Source: Paenibacillus sp. V4I7
Lineage (GTDB): Bacteria; Bacillota; Bacilli; Paenibacillales; NBRC-103111
DNA length: 64,000 nt
Reading direction: 5' to 3'
Assembly: GCF_030817275.1 (NCBI RefSeq)
Contig: NZ_JAUSZD010000002.1
Span: forward strand, 1,674,001 to 1,738,000
The notes beneath the pieces were generated by a model. It saw only the letters and a list, made by a program, of their open reading frames with translations. It was not told the origin of the DNA and ran no database searches. Below, piece after piece: positions 46,459 to 54,771 of this stretch (the stretch's first letter is position 1; each line of letters opens with the position of its first letter). The translations under genes and the position numbers were made by a program.

Positions 46459-46490
46459 CCTTGCGCACAGAGCTTTCGCGCAAGGTTGTT
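46459..46490 (+). terminator. Terminator-like hairpin after the decayed gene
   Basis: CCTTGCGC (46459-46466) pairs perfectly with GCGCAAGG (46478-46485), loop 11 bases, then TTGTTTTGGG. It would end transcription from the promoter at 45731. The rest of 46311-46559 shows no gene. Confidence 0.6.
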
Positions 46491-46559
46491 TTGGGTTAAA
46501 ATCGGGTGTTTGACTTCAAGCTATGTTGAAATAAATGAAAATAAAGCGAGGGATCTCCC

Positions 46560-47945
46560 ATCGATACTTTTGGAAAAATAATAGGTCACAGCAGTACGAG
46601 TGCTGGGGTTAAGATTGGCATTGTCGGACCCAAGGATATGGTGTCAAGGATCGTTAAAGTCATCAAAAACTTTCCCACCTTCGAACCCGTTGTCAGGTAT
46701 TCAAAGAATGAATTGGAAACGCCAAACTTATCAGATGAAATAAAGAATGAAGTGGAAGTCTTGTTATTATGCGGTCCTGTCCCTTACCGAAAAGTTCTAG
46801 AGAAAGTGAAGTCGGTTGTACCTGTTCATTACGTCCGATATAACGAAACTGGATTATATAAGGCTTTTTACAACATCCAAAAAAAGCTTGCAAAAGTAAA
46901 TGCTAATTTGAGCATGGTTGATCATGCAATAAGTGTAGATACGGTAACTCCAGTCATGGTAAAACGATTTTTGGAAGAAATCGATGAACAAGATTTGAAA
47001 ATCATTTGCTATGATGAGGCAAGCAACCCGACAAGAGAACAATTGTTGGAGTTCCATAAAGATTGTTTTAACAAGGGTTTGGTGTCAGGAGCGCTCACTG
47101 GAATCCATTCCATATCAGCTGAATTAAATGATTTAGGAATACCTAATGAATGGATAATCCCAACCACACAGGACATCGTTGTTGCTTTGGAAAGAGCGCT
47201 TCTATCGACGGATGCGAGGAAAAGTAAGGAATCCCAGATCGTTGTGGGATTGATCAATGTGGATGGCTTTGGCAAAGTCGTCGATCGCCATAACTCGGAG
47301 CATGAAATTCAAAAGCTGAAGCTCAATATTCACCGAATTTTGCTGGATTATGTGGATTCTTTACGAGGACATCTTACGCACCTAGGAGGAGATGAATACT
47401 TATTTTTTACAACCAGGGGGATATTTGAACAAGAAACAGCTGGATACAAAAGAGTTCCTCTGGCATCAGAAATCTATAAATCCTATCAGTTAACGTTAAG
47501 TATCGGTGTTGGATTTGGCAGAACGGCCAATGAAGCGGGTTCGAATGCGAGATCAGCCTTGCGGAAATCAAAGGAGGCTAACGGCAATTCATGCTTTATA
47601 GTTAGAGAGGACAGAGGCATACTCGGACCTTTGGAGATGGTGGATGCCCAAGTGAAAGATATGGAATTGGTGAATCCTGACTTTATTAAAAAAGCAGAGA
47701 ACGCCAATATGACCTCTTCCTACTTAAGCAGGTTACTTGTAACGTATGCCCGTACTGGAAAAAAAGAGTATAACGTTCAAGAATTAGCTTTGCTGCTCAA
47801 TATTACGGTTAGAAGCACCCATCGATTGCTGTTGGAATGGTCGGATACAGGTTTAGTCCGGACAAGCGGAATGGAGAAAATGCCGAAAGGTCGTCCACGG
47901 CAAATTTTTGAGTTTGCGTTCCTGGATGAAAGCATGAAGAACTAA
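46560..47945 (+). CDS. Transcriptional regulator with GGDEF-fold domain and C-terminal winged helix
   Basis: The first ATG in frame is 46638 (435 residues), but it has no ribosome binding site at usable distance and would cut a Rossmann-like strand (VKIGIVGPKDMVSRI). The frame runs back to a stop at 46542, and GAGGG is 7 bases ahead of an ATC at 46560; a non-ATG start or a mutated start is likely. Numbered from 46638: residues 1-190 form a sensor-like alpha/beta region; about 200-330 is a GGDEF-fold domain with HLGGDEYLFF (250-254 GGDEY); 379-412 is a winged-helix DNA-binding segment (VQELALLLNITVRSTHRLLLEW). It lies between two promoters sharing one palindrome and is their best candidate regulator. 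Whether it binds c-di-GMP or another nucleotide cannot be told. Confidence 0.75.
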   Translation: MDTFGKIIGHSSTSAGVKIGIVGPKDMVSRIVKVIKNFPTFEPVVRYSKNELETPNLSDEIKNEVEVLLLCGPVPYRKVLEKVKSVVPVHYVRYNETGLYKAFYNIQKKLAKVNANLSMVDHAISVDTVTPVMVKRFLEEIDEQDLKIICYDEASNPTREQLLEFHKDCFNKGLVSGALTGIHSISAELNDLGIPNEWIIPTTQDIVVALERALLSTDARKSKESQIVVGLINVDGFGKVVDRHNSEHEIQKLKLNIHRILLDYVDSLRGHLTHLGGDEYLFFTTRGIFEQETAGYKRVPLASEIYKSYQLTLSIGVGFGRTANEAGSNARSALRKSKEANGNSCFIVREDRGILGPLEMVDAQVKDMELVNPDFIKKAENANMTSSYLSRLLVTYARTGKKEYNVQELALLLNITVRSTHRLLLEWSDTGLVRTSGMEKMPKGRPRQIFEFAFLDESMKN

Positions 47946-47993
47946 GGTGAGATGGAAGGGATTCGTCCTATCCCTCTGTTTATATATAGACAT

Positions 47994-48032
47994 TTAAAAG
48001 ACTTGTCTTTTAATGTATTGGCTCTTTAAAAT
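47994..48032 (+). promoter_or_regulatory. Promoter with palindromic operator, site 2
   Basis: TTAAAAGAC-TT-GTCTTTTAA (47994-48013) is a perfect 9+9 palindrome. TTGTCT within it forms the -35, with TAAAAT 18 bases later (48027-48032). A protein on the palindrome would cover the -35 and so repress. It drives the epimerase operon. Confidence 0.75.
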
Positions 48033-48067
48033 AGGGATGTAGACTTGAAAATCGAGAGGAGAACGAC

Positions 48068-49084
48068 ATGAAAACAATCCGTGAATTAGAAACAAAGCTA
48101 GCTCAGCCTTCGTCCGCTTTAATCAATGATATTGCTGCACTAGATGGAGATATTCTGTTACTTGGTATTGGCGGTAAGATGGGACCTAGTCTGGCTAGGT
48201 TAGCCATGAACGCAATTAAAGAAGCCGGTGTAAATAAAAAGGTGATTGGCGCTTCGCGGTTCTCTTCCGAAGGATTAAAGCAGGAGCTGGAAGCAGACGG
48301 TGTTGAAACAATTTCCGTTGATTTATTGAACGATCAACAGCTTCAGCAGCTGCCTGATGTGAAGAATGTTATTTATATGGCGGGAAATAAATTTGGCACA
48401 ATGGGGAATGAGCATTTTACATGGGCAATGAATGCTTACCTCCCAGGACGTGTTGCAGAAAAATATAAAAACTCTCGTATTGTCGCTTTTTCTACAGGGA
48501 ATGTGTACCCATTCACACCGGTTGCTCACGGAGGAGCTACAGAAGATACGGCGACAGGTCCGATCGGAGAATATGGCCAATCTTGTTTGGGACGTGAGCG
48601 GATTTTTGAGCATTTTTCCCGTAAGTATAATACGCCATTGACCATTTTCAGACTTAATTATGCGGTGGATTTGCGCTATGGCGTGCTTTTGGAAATAGCT
48701 AAATCGGTTAAAGCTGGCAAACCTATCAACATCACCATGGGAAATGCGAACTGTATTTGGCAGGGTGATGCGAATGAAATGGCTATTCGTTCCTTGAATA
48801 TATCCAGTTCCCCACCTACATTCTTGAATGTATCCGGTCCTGAAACTTTATCGATGCGTTGGGCGGCAAATATGTTTGGCCAAAGATTTGGTGTGGAACC
48901 TATCTTTGTTGGAGAAGAATCACCAACTGCTTTATTGAGCAATTCCGCAAAAGCTCACCAGCTTTTCGGTTATCCTCAGGTTTCCATGCAGCAAATGATT
49001 GAATGGACCGCGGAGTGGTGTTTGGCCGATGGTCATACTTGGAATAAACCAACCCATTTTCAAGAGAGGGAGGGGAAATATTAA
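48068..49084 (+). CDS. NAD-dependent epimerase/dehydratase family protein
   Basis: A 338-residue extended-SDR protein. The glycine-rich motif LLGIGGKMGPSLARLA (about residues 31-46) is a variant of GxxGxxG; FSTGNVYPF is the serine strand, and the usual YxxxK motif reads YGQSCLGRE, where the Lys is replaced. Loss of the catalytic Lys position makes classical epimerase chemistry uncertain. Start ATG with GAGAGGAG 7 bases upstream. It leads a four-gene operon with a DHDPS-family protein and two Gfo/Idh/MocA oxidoreductases; the set looks like a pathway for a non-standard sugar or sugar acid. Confidence 0.82.
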   Translation: MKTIRELETKLAQPSSALINDIAALDGDILLLGIGGKMGPSLARLAMNAIKEAGVNKKVIGASRFSSEGLKQELEADGVETISVDLLNDQQLQQLPDVKNVIYMAGNKFGTMGNEHFTWAMNAYLPGRVAEKYKNSRIVAFSTGNVYPFTPVAHGGATEDTATGPIGEYGQSCLGRERIFEHFSRKYNTPLTIFRLNYAVDLRYGVLLEIAKSVKAGKPINITMGNANCIWQGDANEMAIRSLNISSSPPTFLNVSGPETLSMRWAANMFGQRFGVEPIFVGEESPTALLSNSAKAHQLFGYPQVSMQQMIEWTAEWCLADGHTWNKPTHFQEREGKY

Positions 49085-49086
49085 AA

Positions 49087-50157
49087 ATGAGTCTTATAAA
49101 ACCACTTTGTGCGGAAAAAAACAAGGCGCTGCATGAGGGATTGGTCATTCCCGCACATCCGCTAGCTTTAAACGCTGCAAGAGAGTTGAATGAACGCAGG
49201 CAAAGAGCACTGACACGTTATTACATGTCTTCGGGTGCGGGCGGCATCGCAGTAGCTGTGCATACGACACAGTTTGAGATCAGGGACAAGGAGCATAATC
49301 TCTTCGAAAAGGTGCTGAGACTAGCATCCGAAGAAGTAAAGAATGCAAAGCTAACCAAGCCCTTCCTTCAAATAGCCGGTATATGCGGTCCAACAGATCA
49401 AGCCGTTTACGAAGCGGAAACAGCAGCGGGTCTCGGATATGATCTCGGTTTAGTCAGTATGGGAGGACTTCAGAGTTGGACAGAGAAGGACTTACTGAAG
49501 CGAATTGCTAAAATCGCGGAAATCATTCCGGTATTCGGCTTTTATCTGCAGCCTTCTGTCGGTGGAAGAGTATTAAGCTACGATTTCTGGAAAGTGTTTG
49601 CGAACATCTCTGGCGTGGCTGGTATCAAAATGGCACCGTTTAACCGTTATCAAACGATCGATGTCGTGCGTGCCGTATGTAATTCCGAGCGGAGAGATGA
49701 AATCGCTTTGTATACAGGCAATGATGATAATATTGTGAATGATCTACTGACCACTTACCATTTTGTCGTTAATGGAAACAAGGTTGAGAAAAAAATAGTA
49801 GGCGGTTTGTTGGGTCATTGGTCTGTTTGGACGCAAAAGGCTGTTGAACTTTTGGATGCCATTAAACTTGTACGAAACGATGAAAGTCTAAATTCCCACT
49901 GGTTGACGCGAAATATTGAAGTAACGGACTCCAATGCGGCATTTTTTGATACAGCGAATGGATTTGCAGGTTGTATAGCCGGGATTCATGAAGTGCTTAG
50001 GAGACAAGGTCTTCTGGAAGGGCGTTGGTGTTTGAATCCCGAAGAAGAGCTGTCTAACGGACAAATGGAGGAAATTAACCGTGTTTATCGGGATTATCCG
50101 AATTTGAACGACGATGAATTTGTGAAGAGGCATTTATCCGAATGGTTAGCAGAATGA
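49087..50157 (+). CDS. DHDPS-family (class I aldolase fold) protein
   Basis: A 356-residue TIM-barrel protein of the dihydrodipicolinate synthase / N-acetylneuraminate lyase family. GVAGIKMAPFNRYQT carries the Schiff-base Lys at the expected strand, and FGFYLQPSVGG the place of the Tyr-bearing strand. It is longer than DapA (about 290) through extra C-terminal helices. Members of this longer branch are mostly uncharacterised 2-keto-sugar-acid aldolases or dehydratases. It starts 2 bases after the epimerase stop, so the two are translationally coupled. Lysine synthesis is unlikely given the context. Confidence 0.8.
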   Translation: MSLIKPLCAEKNKALHEGLVIPAHPLALNAARELNERRQRALTRYYMSSGAGGIAVAVHTTQFEIRDKEHNLFEKVLRLASEEVKNAKLTKPFLQIAGICGPTDQAVYEAETAAGLGYDLGLVSMGGLQSWTEKDLLKRIAKIAEIIPVFGFYLQPSVGGRVLSYDFWKVFANISGVAGIKMAPFNRYQTIDVVRAVCNSERRDEIALYTGNDDNIVNDLLTTYHFVVNGNKVEKKIVGGLLGHWSVWTQKAVELLDAIKLVRNDESLNSHWLTRNIEVTDSNAAFFDTANGFAGCIAGIHEVLRRQGLLEGRWCLNPEEELSNGQMEEINRVYRDYPNLNDDEFVKRHLSEWLAE

Positions 50158-50176
50158 TTGTGGATGGGAGGATTTA

Positions 50177-51091
50177 TTGAAGATGTCTGAGAAACCGATT
50201 CGAATTGGTATTATAGGTCTCGATTCATCGCATGCTCCTGTTTTTACGCAATTGCTAAATGATAAGAACCATGCTTATCATGTGCCTGGCGCGGAAGTAA
50301 CGGTTGCTTTTCCAGGAGGTTCACCCGACTTCGAGATGAGTTATTCGCGAGTGGAAGGGTTTACGGAGCAGGTTCGCGACAAGTATGGTGTGAAAATCGT
50401 CGAGTCACCGGAGGAAGTGGCTGATGCTTGCGATGCTATTCTGATGGTGTCGGTCGATGGACGGGTTCATCTCGAGCTGTTTCGCCGCGTCGCTGCTTAT
50501 CGCAAACCGGTTTTCATTGATAAGCCAATGGCTCTTTCTTCTGCCGATGCGAAGGCAATCGTGGAACTAGCACAGCTGCATGGCATACCGATGATGAGCT
50601 GTTCTTCGCTTCGTTATGCCGAAGCAATGACGGAGGCGCTGCAGGAATCTGAAAACGGCAGCATTATCGGTATGGATTGTTATGGTCCGCTTGCTATGCA
50701 ACCCACGCAGCCGGGGCTGTACTGGTATGGCGTACATACGGCTGAGATGCTTTTTAAAACGCTGGGCAAAGGTTGTGTGAAGGTTTCGGCAGTTACAACT
50801 GAGGAGCATGATCTCATTACCGGCGTCTGGGAAAATGGTATCATCGGTACAATTCGCGGTAATCGCAAAGGTAACTCAGAATTCGGCGCATTGCTGCATA
50901 GGGAAACCAAAACGCAGTTTATCGATGTGTATCGACATCCGAAACCGTATTATGCCAGCTTAATGGAGAAAATTATGAGCATGTTTGTAACAGGAACACC
51001 TGATATCGATATGGAAGAGACGCTGCAGATCATGCGATTCTTGGAAGCCGCCAATGAAAGTCGTGAATCCGGTTTAGAGGTATATCTGTAG
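50177..51091 (+). CDS. Gfo/Idh/MocA family oxidoreductase
   Basis: A 304-residue NAD(P)-dependent dehydrogenase. The N-terminal Rossmann motif is IRIGIIGLDSSHAPVF, and the catalytic EKP motif appears as DKP in FIDKPMAL. A TTG at 50177 and an ATG at 50183 are both possible after GGGAGG (50166-50171). Third gene of the operon. The family oxidises or reduces sugar hydroxyls, often at C1 or C3; the active partner in this operon may be the next gene, which keeps a full EKP. Confidence 0.85.
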   Translation: MKMSEKPIRIGIIGLDSSHAPVFTQLLNDKNHAYHVPGAEVTVAFPGGSPDFEMSYSRVEGFTEQVRDKYGVKIVESPEEVADACDAILMVSVDGRVHLELFRRVAAYRKPVFIDKPMALSSADAKAIVELAQLHGIPMMSCSSLRYAEAMTEALQESENGSIIGMDCYGPLAMQPTQPGLYWYGVHTAEMLFKTLGKGCVKVSAVTTEEHDLITGVWENGIIGTIRGNRKGNSEFGALLHRETKTQFIDVYRHPKPYYASLMEKIMSMFVTGTPDIDMEETLQIMRFLEAANESRESGLEVYL

Positions 51092-51114
51092 AATCGGGAA
51101 AGGATGAAACGGCT

Positions 51115-52116
51115 ATGCAAAAAGCAGAATTAAGAGTAGCGGTGCTTGGTGCGGGTATTATAGCCAAAGAACATTTTAATGCTATCCGAGCAACGACAGG
51201 ATTTGCAGCTTGCGCGGTTGTAGATATCAATCTCGATAAAGCGAATGAAATCGCCCGGCTTTATGACATAATGGCTTATAACGATTACCGGGAAATGATC
51301 AAACAGGAAAGACCGGACGTGGTGGTCATCGCATTGCCTCACTATTTGCATAAAGAGACAGCTGTGTTTGCGGCGGAACATGGATGTCATTTGATGTTGG
51401 AGAAACCTATGGCTTTGTCCGTAGCAGAATGCGATGAGATCATCCAAGCTGGTCGTAAAGCGGATATTCGCATCTTGGTCGGACATACGCAGCACTACAT
51501 TGCTGAAAATATACAAGCCAAAAGGATCATCCAAAGTGAAGAATTAGGAAAACTCGTCATGATTCATGATGTCAGACATACGAATTACTTCCAAGACTCG
51601 CGTCCACAATGGTTTCTCGAAAAAGAGAAATCAGGCGGTGGCATTCTGGCCAATTTGGGTACGCACTCTATTGATAAAATTCAGTGGCTGACAGATCGTA
51701 CGGTCCGCAAATTAAGGTCATCTGTGAGTTATCATGGAAGCAGGGGCAATGTAGAAGGCAGCGGTATGATTTATCTGGAACTTACTTCAGGGATTCCTGC
51801 GACGATTGTTCAATCGGGTTATCTAGGGGCATCACGCAATGAAACGGAGATTATGTTTACGGGTGGTATGCTGAAACTAGTAACCGGTGAAAGCTTATGG
51901 ATAAGTCGAGGCGGTGAGTATGAGAAGCTGGAACCATCAAACACGTCTGCTCCCTTCGAACTGCAATATTCCGATTTGCTCACGGCCATACGGGACCACT
52001 CGGAAACAAGCTGCTCTCCAGAGTATGCGCGAGGCGTCATAGCTGCACTTGAGGCTGTATACCGTTCTGCAGAAACGGGTTTGGAACAGTTAGTTGATCG
52101 GGAAATTGGATCATGA
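51115..52116 (+). CDS. Gfo/Idh/MocA family oxidoreductase
   Basis: A 333-residue paralogue-type dehydrogenase with [16 protein letters not shown] at the N-terminus and the catalytic EKP in LEKPMAL. The C-terminal alpha/beta domain carries [19 protein letters not shown] with the conserved HxxD. Start ATG 23 bases after the previous gene, with GGGAAAGGATG upstream. Its 3' end runs directly into a fragment of an unrelated surface-protein repeat, marking an old recombination point. It probably works with the preceding dehydrogenase on sequential oxidation and reduction, as in 3-keto-sugar pathways; this is inferred. Confidence 0.87.
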   Translation: MQKAELRVAVLGAGIIAKEHFNAIRATTGFAACAVVDINLDKANEIARLYDIMAYNDYREMIKQERPDVVVIALPHYLHKETAVFAAEHGCHLMLEKPMALSVAECDEIIQAGRKADIRILVGHTQHYIAENIQAKRIIQSEELGKLVMIHDVRHTNYFQDSRPQWFLEKEKSGGGILANLGTHSIDKIQWLTDRTVRKLRSSVSYHGSRGNVEGSGMIYLELTSGIPATIVQSGYLGASRNETEIMFTGGMLKLVTGESLWISRGGEYEKLEPSNTSAPFELQYSDLLTAIRDHSETSCSPEYARGVIAALEAVYRSAETGLEQLVDREIGS

Positions 52117-52411
52117 AAAATGGATAAAAGACAGTAATGGCAATCCGCTCAAGGTACAGTTAAAAGACAGCCAAGGAAATCTGATGGACAGCGGCAGCGT
52201 GAAATACTATGCGGGAGGCTGGCTGACATTTGGCAACACAACTGGCGGAGAAATCAGCAAGGAGTTATTGCCTGGTTCGTATACCTTCGGTATGACTTAT
52301 GGGGGAACGTACAAAGAAATTGTAAATAACATAGCAACAAATCCAACTGTAGTATTAATTGGATGGAGGAGCTCGCTTTCGTGGCGGCTTCTCTTTTTTA
52401 TTTTTGAATAA
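52115..52411 (+). pseudogene. Fragment of a surface-protein repeat
   Basis: From 52115 the frame reads as the last part of a beta-rich repeat ([37 protein letters not shown]), similar to tandem repeats at the C-terminus of very large Paenibacillus extracellular proteins. There is no own start or ribosome binding site, and the normal end is replaced by a short non-matching tail that runs into a terminator stem. It overlaps the last bases of the dehydrogenase gene in another frame. Confidence 0.55.
52366..52405 (+). terminator. Rho-independent terminator of the epimerase operon
   Basis: GAGGAGCT (52366-52373) pairs with GGCTTCTC (52386-52393) using two G-U pairs, followed by TTTTTTATTTTT. It probably came with the surface-protein fragment and now ends the operon. 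Confidence 0.65.
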
Positions 52412-52425
52412 CCTGCAAAATAATA

Positions 52426-52454
52426 TTGAATATACATGCATATTTATGTATAAT
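52426..52454 (+). promoter_or_regulatory. Sigma-A promoter of the GNAT gene
   Basis: TTGAAT, 17 bases, perfect TATAAT (52449-52454). It lies about 30 bases ahead of the acetyltransferase start in a very A/T-rich stretch. Confidence 0.7.
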
Positions 52455-52484
52455 TATGCAATATTGAAATGGAGGGAATTATGA

Positions 52485-52931
52485 ATGCCACTTATCGTGA
52501 GAGACGCAGAACCTGATGATGAATACAGTTTGACCGAATTAATGTATGAATACATTGTAGGCTTTTATCAGAAACCTAGGCCAGCCGATGGAAAAATACA
52601 TAAGTTGATTCAAACCCTTTTAGAGAAACAAGTAGGTATACAGTTTGTCGCAGAACAAGATGGAAAGCTTGTCGGCTTTGCTACCTTATACTTCGCATTT
52701 AGTACGATGAAAGCGGAAAAAATTACCATCATGAACGACCTTTATGTCATTGAGCCATTTAGAGGTACAGAAGTGGAAACAGAATTGTTTTTAGAATGTC
52801 AAGGTTACTCAAAGGATCAAGGATATGCATATATGTCTTGGGTAACGGCTCCTGATAATAAACGAGCTCAACACTTTTTTGAGAAAATGGGTGGGGTTCA
52901 AGGGGATTGGGTTAACTATTCAATCGTCTAA
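52485..52931 (+). CDS. GNAT-family N-acetyltransferase
   Basis: A 148-residue GCN5-related acetyltransferase. Strands and the acetyl-CoA loop are visible as FVAEQDGKLVGFATLY, MNDLYVIEPFRGTEVE and the C-terminal NKRAQHFFEKMGG. The usual R/QxxGxG/A loop reads RGTEVE, which is degenerate. Single-gene unit with own promoter and terminator; the substrate is unknown. Start ATG 52485 follows GGAGGG by 8 bases. Confidence 0.85.
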   Translation: MPLIVRDAEPDDEYSLTELMYEYIVGFYQKPRPADGKIHKLIQTLLEKQVGIQFVAEQDGKLVGFATLYFAFSTMKAEKITIMNDLYVIEPFRGTEVETELFLECQGYSKDQGYAYMSWVTAPDNKRAQHFFEKMGGVQGDWVNYSIV

Positions 52932-52950
52932 GTCATAGTGATTAATCCGG

Positions 52951-52988
52951 CCGCTGGTCCGTTCGAATTAAGGATCAACGGCTTTTTT
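52951..52988. terminator. Terminator between converging genes
   Basis: CCGCTGGTCC (52951-52960) pairs with GGATCAACGG (52972-52981) with one mismatch and one G-U, followed by TTTTTT on the plus strand. It closes the GNAT transcript and overlaps the last base of the opposite AraC gene. Confidence 0.65.
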
Positions 52989-53767
52989 CATACACGGAAT
53001 GTCCTTCGATAAGCGGAAGGGCTTATTTGCATGTGCTGTGAGAAGACACGGCTGAAGTAGAAGGCATTCTGAAAGCCGCACTGCTCAGCAATGGCATCAA
53101 GTGTGTCTGGCGTTTCGGCCAGCAGCAAGCGTGCTCGGGATAGTCGAACCTTTGTTGCATACCGAATAGGTGACATCCCATACGCAGCTTGAAAACGCCG
53201 AGTAAGCTGAGATGCGCCAATACCAAGTGTGACAGCTAAGGCCTGCAAGGACAATTCATGTTCAAAAGCCCGCATTTCAATATAAGCAGCCGCTTGATTC
53301 ATCAAGGGATCAGACGTTCCGGATTGCTTACGCTGCGCTGTGAGCTGCTCCCGATTTGCCATGAAAAGCAGGTCTTCAATGAGATGATGAACGACCTCCC
53401 ACTGATGATTGCCATGATCCTCCGCTTCCTGCCATTCTTGCATATATTCAAAAGTGGAGCTGAGCCTACCGACATCCTTGATGCGGATTTTACCTGGCAG
53501 CGTCCAACTGCTGTCTAACGTGAATTCGGCGAAATGAAAAGAGATCGGTTCAAGAGCAAGACGTCTGAGCGTTTGGCCGGGCTGGCAAAAAACAAGTTCC
53601 CCGAAGTCGGCAATCTGCTCACCTTGTTCATCGCCCTCTAAAGTGAAGGAGAATCGACCCGATTGGGCAGCGAGCATCCCCCAGCCTTCATAAGTGTCCT
53701 CGGATAGAGAAAATTGCTCTCTTTGTTTACCAAAATAATACCGTCTAATTTGGAGCTTTCCAATCAT
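52988..53767 (-). CDS. AraC-family transcriptional regulator
   Basis: A 259-residue regulator with an N-terminal cupin-like sensing domain (about 1-150, with FSLEDTY- and GELVFCQPGQ-like strands) and a C-terminal double helix-turn-helix (about 160-259; LQALAVTLGIGASQLTRRF and IAEQCGFQNAFYFSRVF). It reads divergently from the PhyH-family gene with a 150-base shared upstream region, so it probably controls that gene. Start ATG at 53767 with GGGAGAGTGAG upstream on the minus strand. Confidence 0.88.
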   Translation of the reverse strand: MIGKLQIRRYYFGKQREQFSLSEDTYEGWGMLAAQSGRFSFTLEGDEQGEQIADFGELVFCQPGQTLRRLALEPISFHFAEFTLDSSWTLPGKIRIKDVGRLSSTFEYMQEWQEAEDHGNHQWEVVHHLIEDLLFMANREQLTAQRKQSGTSDPLMNQAAAYIEMRAFEHELSLQALAVTLGIGASQLTRRFQAAYGMSPIRYATKVRLSRARLLLAETPDTLDAIAEQCGFQNAFYFSRVFSQHMQISPSAYRRTFRV

Positions 53768-53917
53768 GACTCACTCTCCCGTTTCATGCAAAAAAGTATA
53801 TGAATTAGTATAACCTAATGCATGGATTAAGGGAATACAAGGCTGTAATATAAGGTTATAAGAAAGTCAATCACACAGTGTGAGACGCAAAAAAACAAAT
53901 GAGAGGTGGAGAATTCC

Positions 53918-54691
53918 ATGAGAAAGAAATCTTTGAGTATTTTAACAGAAGAGAAGATTCAAACGTATAACGAGCAGGGGTACTTAGTACTGCGGGGTGT
54001 ATTTTCAGAACATGAAGCGAAAGTCATCCAAACGGAATGCGATCAATTGCTTACATTAAGCGATTATACCGATAAGTTTAACATTCGTGCCGGTCATAAA
54101 ATCTACGCGGATGGCCGAGTTGCGATCGAACGTCTGGACCCAGTTCATGATATCTCCGCGGTATTTGCTGATTTAGTGGAGGATGAGCGCATTTTATCAC
54201 CGCTTCGTGATATTTATTTGGATGAACCGCTTCTTTTCAAGGATAAACTCATTTTTAAGCTCCCAGGCGCGAATGGCTACTCTATGCATCAGGATGCTTC
54301 TTGGTGGCAGGGCTTCCCTATTGAAGGTCTGATCTCGGTGATGGTAGCAATTGATGGAGCGACAACGGCAAACGGCGGGTTGGAATTGTTCCCAGGCTAT
54401 CATGAAAGATTGCGTTCCACGCCAGGTGAGCTGCGTAACATGAATGCGGAAGAAATTGCAGAGATTGATCCTAAACAAGGTGTTATCGTAGAAACAAATC
54501 CAGGTGATGTGATCATCTTCCATTCGTTTACACCTCATCAAAGTGGGGTTAACTTGTCCGACGTAAGCCGCAAACAGTTGTATTTGACGTATACGCCTAG
54601 CAAGAATGGGAATCTATATAAAGCGCATTACCAACACTACCAACGCTATAATTTAAAAGGTAAGGACACTTCCAGTTATCATTTTCTGTAG
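53918..54691 (+). CDS. Phytanoyl-CoA dioxygenase (PhyH) family protein
   Basis: About 257 residues with the Fe(II)/2-oxoglutarate dioxygenase double-stranded beta-helix. The iron ligands can be assigned as HQD (SMHQDASWW) and the distal His in HSFTPHQSG, with a downstream Arg/Lys for 2-oxoglutarate. The family hydroxylates small molecules, including osmolytes and secondary metabolites. A GTG at 53906 is in frame, but GAGAGGTGGAG is 7 bases from ATG 53918, which is taken. It is divergent from an AraC regulator and followed by a LamG gene. Confidence 0.86.
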   Translation: MRKKSLSILTEEKIQTYNEQGYLVLRGVFSEHEAKVIQTECDQLLTLSDYTDKFNIRAGHKIYADGRVAIERLDPVHDISAVFADLVEDERILSPLRDIYLDEPLLFKDKLIFKLPGANGYSMHQDASWWQGFPIEGLISVMVAIDGATTANGGLELFPGYHERLRSTPGELRNMNAEEIAEIDPKQGVIVETNPGDVIIFHSFTPHQSGVNLSDVSRKQLYLTYTPSKNGNLYKAHYQHYQRYNLKGKDTSSYHFL

Positions 54692-54695
54692 AACA

Positions 54696-54735
54696 AAAGA
54701 GATCTGCCATCGACGGTAGATCTCTTTCATCCCTA
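54696..54735 (+). terminator. Rho-independent terminator after the dioxygenase gene
   Basis: AAAGAGATCTGCC (54696-54708) pairs with GGTAGATCTCTTT (54715-54727), a 13-bp stem with one mismatch. The T-run (TTTCAT) is short. The stem also reads as a terminator for the minus strand. Confidence 0.65.
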
Positions 54736-54771
54736 TAGCATAAATAAATGTTGTAATCGGAGGCGGAGCGA

